From Ollibium composti (GTDB taxonomy: Bacteria; Pseudomonadota; Alphaproteobacteria; Rhizobiales; Rhizobiaceae): a DNA stretch of 64,000 bases. Within the stretch, counting starts at the first letter, position 1; each line of letters opens with the position of its first letter. The stretch covers positions 1 through 64,000 of the forward strand of contig NZ_SSNY01000014.1 in NCBI RefSeq assembly GCF_004801285.1. Reading direction: 5' to 3'. This document shows, one piece after another, positions 59,801 to 64,000 of this stretch. The notes below the pieces were generated by a model, which had not been told where the DNA came from, searched no databases, and saw only the letters and a list, made by a program, of their open reading frames with translations. A program made the position numbers and the translations under genes.

Positions 59801-59819
59801 CGTGCTGGCCGAGCCGTGA
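56811..59819 (+). CDS. Secreted WD40-repeat protein with C-terminal caspase domain
   Basis: About 1002 residues. After a signal peptide (about 1-30, LTICLLLAASILLAAVPARA) come two groups of WD40 repeats (about 35-390 and 470-600, e.g. GGHTARIADLAFTPGGDEIV, ATGSADQTLRLWNL). A beta-rich Ig-like segment follows (about 660-750), then a caspase (C14) domain (about 755-1000) with His 851 (VFVAGHGINI) and Cys 903 (LLDTCHAANAF). The GTG at 56811 is preferred because GAGGG lies upstream and the signal peptide then starts directly; an ATG at 56760 would overlap the previous gene. The four-base GTGA overlap with the next gene supports one operon. Confidence 0.9.
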   Translation: MGGWLRRILTICLLLAASILLAAVPARAEDGADFRLDLDAGGHTARIADLAFTPGGDEIVSASDDKTIRIWDWQSGVTLRTIRGYMGPGPDGKVYAVAVSPDGRTVAAGGYFGAGIGDKPPYGDVRLFDFSTGRMAAVLKGPQYEIYDLAFSPDGQRLAAGGADGMVYLWRRDDAAASGWAEDRTLDADSWHLDKLAFAAGGTRLAASTTDNGIRLWNLEDGEEIALADEAEPLRDTPVMALAVSQDGAQFATGSADGTVQVWRAADGTLARAMPKQDFFIGSLTFAARGTRLVASCGYRCADRNRSVVWNVENGEQVLTYAGHDGTVFASTANADGSLVATAGGTRHSIQIWDPATGELKAALQGKGQPVTAVGIDAAGSTVAWGNANPCPDKVACPAELGTLTAALALPNADRFFDSPMPVERQEGFLRAQTTVGQWSLTAKPGGKEGLENAVLEIGNGSKPTRPIENTPQNGYAHAAFTLIRDGLGLITGGTDGTLLEYRTETARVSGEFTGHTGEIHAMAAAEKAGLLATGSADQTLRLWNLKTRKLIVSMFFAGSEWIAWTPQGYYYSSPDGDRLIGWQVNQGRDREGRYIRCDQLKRYLWSPEIVRRAIILRSADDAIKELRPGVDRELQKLLERKPPEFQARLAADQSGVRDGFVAVEITGAGEGGADIADFSILSNSRNVGAFTARSADGGATTVVEVPVEDGENTIRITGTNEFGYLTERSVTALARKKEKAANKGKLYLAVIGVDKYPFLTDACGGRPCDLRYPVDDATGFLKVVMEKSAPLFSSMESLVLVNKDATIDSAALAGSGEVLEPDSDTIDDQLADFLDKPGENDTTIVFVAGHGINIDDDYYFIPTDGRKQDAERWKRSSLVDWSDIQKSVERAKGMRFMLLDTCHAANAFNPRLEKDAQDARIVVFSATAANNTAAELPELSHGVFTYSVLEGLRGKARTSDSGVTLFGLADYISKEVVRLTQSQQKPFYYVGGVENIVLAEP

Positions 59820-61543
59820 GCCGTCCCAAGCCCGGCAATCCACGCATGACCGAAAACCGGCTGAACGCAGCCGGGCTGATCGTCCTCTTCCTTGCCCTTC
59901 TGTTTCCCTTGCTCGCGAGCGCTGCCCCCACCTGCCCGCCCGCAGCCGGCAACTTCGGCCCTTTCTACGATGACGCAGGCCAGTTCCAGCAGGCCATCGC
60001 CGCCGCCGCCGATACGCAGACATCGAACAGGCGGCTCACCGGCATCACCGTGCCGCACCACCTGCTGGCGGCCGACCTCATGGCGCTCGGTATCCATGCC
60101 GCCTCCGGCTTTTCCTACAAGCGCATCGTGCTCCTCGCACCCGACCACTTTCACCGTTCCAAAAAGCCGTTCGCCACCACGCAGCATGGTTTCGACACCG
60201 TCCTCGGCCCAGTGAGGACGGATCGCGACGCCGTCACCCTGCTGACGCGGCATGCCGACATGGTGGAAGTGTCCTGCCTGTTTTCCGAGGAACATGGCGT
60301 GCTGGCCCTGCTGCCTTTCCTGCGGCACTATTTTCCAGACGCCGAAATCGTGCCCGTCGCTATGTCGGCCAAGGCCAAGCGTGCCGACTGGGACAGGCTG
60401 GCCGAGGCGCTGAAGCCCATCGTCGACGGCGAAACGCTTGTCGTCGAATCTACCGACTTCTCCCATTTCCTGCCGCAGCACGAGGCCCGCCGCTTCGACC
60501 AGCAGACGCTCAACCTGCTCGCCGCCGGCGCGTTCGACGGCATCGCCGCGCTCAACCAGCCAAGCCATGCCGATTCCGTCGGGGCGCTCTATGTCCAGAC
60601 CAGGTTGCAGGCCGAACTGTTCGGCGCCCGCCCCCTCGTCGTCGCCAACGAGAATTCGCAGGAGCGTTCACCAGCTCATGAGCAACGCACCACCAGCTAC
60701 ATGGTCGTGCTGTTCGGCGCGTTCGACACCGGTTTCAACAATCCGGCGCGACCGCGGGACAGGCTGACCTACCTTGCCGGCGACGTGAATTTCGGCCGCG
60801 CCATGAAGAAGGTCCTGCTGCGCGACGGCGTCGCCGATTCCATCGCCGACAGCGTTCTGTCCATCACCGGCGGATGGCCGCTGGTGGTCAATCTCGAAGG
60901 CGTCGTTCTGCCCAACGTGCCGGAGGCGATCGATGGCATGACGCTCGCCATGCCGCGGGAATTGACCATCGATTTTCTGAAGCGTCTGAACGTCGTGGGA
61001 GTCGGCCTGGCCAACAACCACGCCTTCGACCTCGGCCCATCCGGCTATGCCGAAACCGTCGCCGCGCTCGATGCCGCCGGCCTCGCGCACTTCGGCCAGG
61101 GCGAAGCGCTCGCCCTTCCCGATCTCGACGTCATCGGCCTGACCGACATCGACACCAACGGCTCCGCCTTCAAGGAACTCGTCACCCCTGCCCTGTTCGA
61201 CCGGCTGGTGCGGCCGGACGCCTCCCGCCCGACCGTCGCCTTCGTGCACTGGGGCCGGGAATACGTCACCGAGCCCTCCGCCCGCGAGGTCGCGCTGGCC
61301 GATGCGATGCGACTGCGCGGCGTCTCCATCGTCGCCGGCGGCCATCCGCATGTGTCGAGCGGCAGGCTCATATCGCTCGGCGGCGGCGATACGGTGGAAG
61401 TCTATTCGCTCGGCAACTTCCTGTTCGACCAGGGCGCCGACCGCGCGTCTGGCGCCATGCTGGAGGTGCGCGTCTTCGCCCAGGGCACGGTCTTTTGCCG
61501 GCTCATTTCCTTGCCGAACTATTTCGACATGGGCCGTAACTGA
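59816..61543 (+). CDS. Secreted Memo-like / CapA-like fusion protein
   Basis: About 575 residues. A signal peptide (AAGLIVLFLALLFPLLASA) is followed by a Memo/AmmeMemoRadiSam-B-like domain (about 45-300) with the family's His/Glu/Asp sites (TVPHHLLAADL, LLAPDHFHRS, FSEEHGVLALLPFL, VESTDFSHFL). Then comes a CapA-type calcineurin-like domain (about 320-570: YLAGDVNFGRAM, VVNLEGVV, GLANNHAFDLG, VAFVHWGREY, IVAGGHPHV, YSLGNFLFDQ). CapA acts in poly-gamma-glutamate synthesis; Memo's reaction is unresolved. The GTG at 59816 overlaps the caspase stop; ATG 59846 is an alternative. The fusion and its export are unusual. Confidence 0.85.
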   Translation: MSRPKPGNPRMTENRLNAAGLIVLFLALLFPLLASAAPTCPPAAGNFGPFYDDAGQFQQAIAAAADTQTSNRRLTGITVPHHLLAADLMALGIHAASGFSYKRIVLLAPDHFHRSKKPFATTQHGFDTVLGPVRTDRDAVTLLTRHADMVEVSCLFSEEHGVLALLPFLRHYFPDAEIVPVAMSAKAKRADWDRLAEALKPIVDGETLVVESTDFSHFLPQHEARRFDQQTLNLLAAGAFDGIAALNQPSHADSVGALYVQTRLQAELFGARPLVVANENSQERSPAHEQRTTSYMVVLFGAFDTGFNNPARPRDRLTYLAGDVNFGRAMKKVLLRDGVADSIADSVLSITGGWPLVVNLEGVVLPNVPEAIDGMTLAMPRELTIDFLKRLNVVGVGLANNHAFDLGPSGYAETVAALDAAGLAHFGQGEALALPDLDVIGLTDIDTNGSAFKELVTPALFDRLVRPDASRPTVAFVHWGREYVTEPSAREVALADAMRLRGVSIVAGGHPHVSSGRLISLGGGDTVEVYSLGNFLFDQGADRASGAMLEVRVFAQGTVFCRLISLPNYFDMGRN

Positions 61544-61564
61544 CGCGGCTCGGCCAGCCTTTTG

Positions 61565-63395
61565 TCAGCCGCAACCGCCGATGACGCGGGGCAGATAACA
61601 GGCGTCCGGTTCCGCCTTGCTCTCGAAACGGCTTTCCTTCGGACGGAAGTAGAACAGCGTCACCGGCTTGCTTTCGCGCACCGAACCGTCGGCGAATCCG
61701 GCGGCAATGGAAAAGCGGTGAATCGACGACATCGACGACCACATCTTCAGCCGCGCCGTATAGGAACTGATGTTGCGGTTGCCCCTCACCGGCATCGGTA
61801 TGACATAGTCGTGCTTGTCGATGGGAAACTCGACGTCCTGGTAGCGCGTCGCTTCCGGCGCGCCGCCGAAACCGTCGCCGCATTCGGCCACCTCTTCCGG
61901 CGTCTCCAGAAAGGCCAGCATGAGCCGCAACTGGAACGGCTCGCTTTGCCGCGTGGTATTGCCGTAGTCGTCCGCCCAGGAATAGTCGAGCGTGCCGGCG
62001 CCGGCCAACTCGATGAAGTTCCCTCCACCTCCCACATAGTCGGCAAGCTCGCCGAAATCGATCTTGTTGAGAACCTGGCGCCGGCAAACGTTGAACGCGT
62101 CCTGAGAGGGGCATGGGAAGCGCTCCTTCTCCAGCGCCGCCGTATCAACCCCCGCCTGTAGCAGCACATTCTTGATCGAGACATCCGCGCCGTCGCCGAC
62201 AGTCCCGACGTCGACCGTATAGGTCGGGCTCGGATCGCCGACGAACTCCATGGTTTCCGCGTCTGATTGTCTGAAGCGGATCGACACCTTCATATCCTTG
62301 GCTTCGCCCCAACCGTTGTTCACAATGGAGAAGTCGGGCCGGAAACCCACGCAGCCGCTGTGCTCGCTCAGCGACAGCATCGGCTTGCGATAGGCCTTGC
62401 TGGAAGCGACCCGCATTTCGAGGTTCTTGAGCTTCACACGACCATTGCCGGCAGTGTCGAGACTGACCTCGGCGAAGGCCCGTTCGTTCTCCCAGTCCGG
62501 GCCTTCATAATAGTCCGTGCCGACCTGAACCTCGCCGCCGTTCCACACGTCTTTGTAATATTGCGGATAGATGGCGATATCTTCGTCACGGACGAGCCCC
62601 TCATAAGCGATATTCGACTGCTGGTTCATGCGCTCGTCGACGACGACGCCGATCTCGACCTTGCCAGCGTCGCCACCGCCCGCCTGCGCCTTGATGAGGC
62701 CGCCGACGCGCGCGTCGGCCAGCACGTCGGGGCGGTTGGCGCCGATCTCGCGTCCCATCACCCATTGTGATTCATAGACGGTGCCGCCCGCAAGCCGCGT
62801 CCGGCCCTTGCCGTCCTTGCGGCCATTGACGAACGCCCCCTCGAAAATCTCGCCCGTGCGCGACAGCAACCGGCCCTTGCCGTTCGGCAGGCCTGCGAGG
62901 AAGGCGCCTTCATAGCGATTGCCGGCGGTATCGACATGGAGACCCTGGCCGTCGAGCACCGGCGGCCCACTGGCCCTCGAACACCTCGCCGGTGCGGATT
63001 TCCAGCCTGCCCTGTCCGTTGGGGCGACCGTCCTTCAGCTCGCCAAAATAGCTCGAATAGACCGTCGCCGGATCGTAGCTGGCCGAGCCGCGCACGCGCC
63101 ACACCAGCTTGCCCTTGCCGGTGACGGTCCCGTCCGCCGCGACCGTCGCACCGGGCGATGGGCCGGCTGCCGGCTCCCAGACGAAATCGAGGTTCAACTG
63201 CGGCTGGAAATCCCACACCCGCACCAGCCTGCGCGCCACCGAGCGCGTTTCGGCGTCGTAGAGAATCTGCACCCTCTCGGCCCACGCGCCTGCGGTGCTC
63301 GTTCCTTGTTCTTCGGCGCCCGTGGCCGGTATGGCCAGGCAAAGCAGACACGCCGCCGCAAGTGCCGACCGGAGCCGCATTGCTACCCGTTTCAT
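61565..63395 (-). pseudogene. MORN-repeat secreted protein, interrupted by a frameshift
   Basis: Read as one gene from MKRVAMRLRSALAAACLLCL (signal peptide, start 63395), this would be about 610 residues with three to four MORN repeats (FGELKDGRPNGQGRLEIRTG, EGAFLAGLPNGKGRLLSRTG, FEGAFVNGRKDGKGRTRLAG) and a C-terminal beta-rich domain with several cysteines. The frame breaks near 62960-62985: the upstream part ends EVFEGQWAAGARRPGSP-, the downstream part begins VLDGQGLHVDTAGNRYEG, which is the natural continuation. One base deletion or a sequencing error explains it. A GTG at 62959 could restart the rest, but it would lack a signal. It is convergent with the Memo-CapA gene. Confidence 0.75.
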
Positions 63396-63586
63396 CCGTC
63401 CCCCCGAATGGATGCCCCAAGAATAACCGACCGTAGTCGGCGCCTCGGCGCCGCGCAAGAGCGGCTTTCGATGGAGGCGTCGTCCCGCACTTCAGCCCGC
63501 TGCCGATGGGTGCGGGGACGACGGCGGATTGCCCCGCCGCCGTCCTGAAAAGATGGATGAACCGCCTGTTCCGACGGCCATCCGGC

Positions 63587-64000
63587 CTACTTCCAGAGGC
63601 TGTTGATCCACTCGATGTTGACGGCGTTCAGCCGGATAGCGGTATTGGCATCCGGGCTTTCGGCGATGTTCACGCCGGTGATGATGCGCTGCTTGGACTT
63701 GTTGTCGTAGGCATAGACCGAACTGCCCGAGGAACCCGGATAGGTATCGCAATCGTAGGCGAAATTCTCCGGTCCGATGTTCTCGGCCATCACGTCGCAG
63801 GTGGCGCGCCACATCGTGCCCATCGGCTTATCGCCCGGATAGCCGACAATGTTGGCGGTGAAGTCGCCGAGATCGTCGAAATTGGAATAGCCGAGCCAAC
63901 CCAAGCTGTTGCCGACGTCCTGCTTCAGCGTGACGATGCCGAGATCCCAAGGCACGACCGAGCCGTAATAGCCCTGATAGTTGTCGATGAAGCCCTGCAG
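63587..64000 (-). CDS. Trypsin/V8-like serine protease, C-terminal part
   Basis: The last 137 codons of a gene that continues beyond the right edge. Visible are the Asp region (VPWDLGIVTLKQDVG), a IVGYPGDKPMGTMWRATCDV strand and the nucleophile Ser in TYPGSSGSSVYAYD. The pattern fits S1B (V8/glutamyl-endopeptidase-like) proteases, often found with bacterial caspases and MORN proteins. The His and any signal peptide are outside. The interval to the MORN gene (63396-63586) has a GC-rich inverted repeat (near 63480-63530, cgtcgtcccgcac / gtgcggggacgacg) that may be a terminator. Confidence 0.82.
   Translation of the reverse strand: MQGFIDNYQGYYGSVVPWDLGIVTLKQDVGNSLGWLGYSNFDDLGDFTANIVGYPGDKPMGTMWRATCDVMAENIGPENFAYDCDTYPGSSGSSVYAYDNKSKQRIITGVNIAESPDANTAIRLNAVNIEWINSLWK

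Noticed and set aside
58038..60023. Minus-strand open frame of 661 codons opposite the WD40-caspase gene
   Set aside because: The WD40 and caspase motifs are on the plus strand; the antisense product has no domain.
1..64000. tRNA, rRNA, tmRNA and CRISPR searches by eye
   Set aside because: No T-loop pattern with a matching acceptor stem, no rRNA core sequences and no spaced repeats were found; a covariance-based scan would be decisive.

Overview
The window is a 64-kb, very GC-rich stretch of chromosome from an alphaproteobacterium, most likely a Hyphomicrobiales (Rhizobiales) member of the Mesorhizobium/Phyllobacteriaceae type. The evidence is the gene set and order (rpoN-hpf-ptsN behind the lpt genes, Hsp20 followed by DUF1150, OlsB, DUF982 proteins, a Zur-type Fur protein), a ROSE-like RNA thermometer, and many rhizobial-style palindromic repeats of the 'ctctccccgtttacggggagag' kind. 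No rRNA, tRNA or CRISPR array was found.

Left part (1-17 kb): the end of an IS5-family element abuts an EamA exporter gene with a divergent LysR regulator. A minus-strand catabolic block (about 12.5 to 3.9 kb) follows: AraC regulator, SRPBCC protein, FAD subunit, [2Fe-2S] subunit, a molybdopterin subunit split into two genes, MoxR ATPase, CoxE-like VWA protein and an amidohydrolase. It reads as a xanthine-dehydrogenase-family molybdenum hydroxylase with its maturation factors; the substrate is unknown. Next to it lie a ribokinase-amidase-LysE operon and a nucleoside hydrolase.

Middle (17-36 kb): housekeeping genes. These are hsp20-DUF1150, ptsN, hpf, rpoN, lptB-lptA-lptC, sppA, ihfB, two RNA methyltransferases, lspA, a YhdH/AcuI reductase, a hybrid histidine kinase and olsB. 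A 1.1-kb gene-free tract at 32.1-33.2 kb holds two large palindromic repeats.

36-53 kb: a TRIC channel gene and grpE separated by two inverted 8-bp tandem arrays; a sulfate-assimilation cluster (cysG, a drastically shortened sulfite-reductase-like gene, cysH); PBP1A; small stress and membrane proteins; RNase D with a dipeptidase; a probable small RNA; polA carrying a palindromic repeat inside its reading frame; and zur.

Right end (53.4-64 kb): the least ordinary region. It contains a Tat-exported metacaspase-like protein, a small secreted Cys-containing protein, a one-pass membrane protein, a secreted WD40-caspase fusion, and a secreted Memo-like/CapA-like fusion, closely packed on the plus strand with start/stop overlaps. 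A frameshifted MORN-repeat protein and a trypsin/V8-like protease that runs off the window face them on the minus strand. Nearly every component carries an export signal, which suggests an envelope-located caspase/protease system. This is the best candidate for an undescribed system here.
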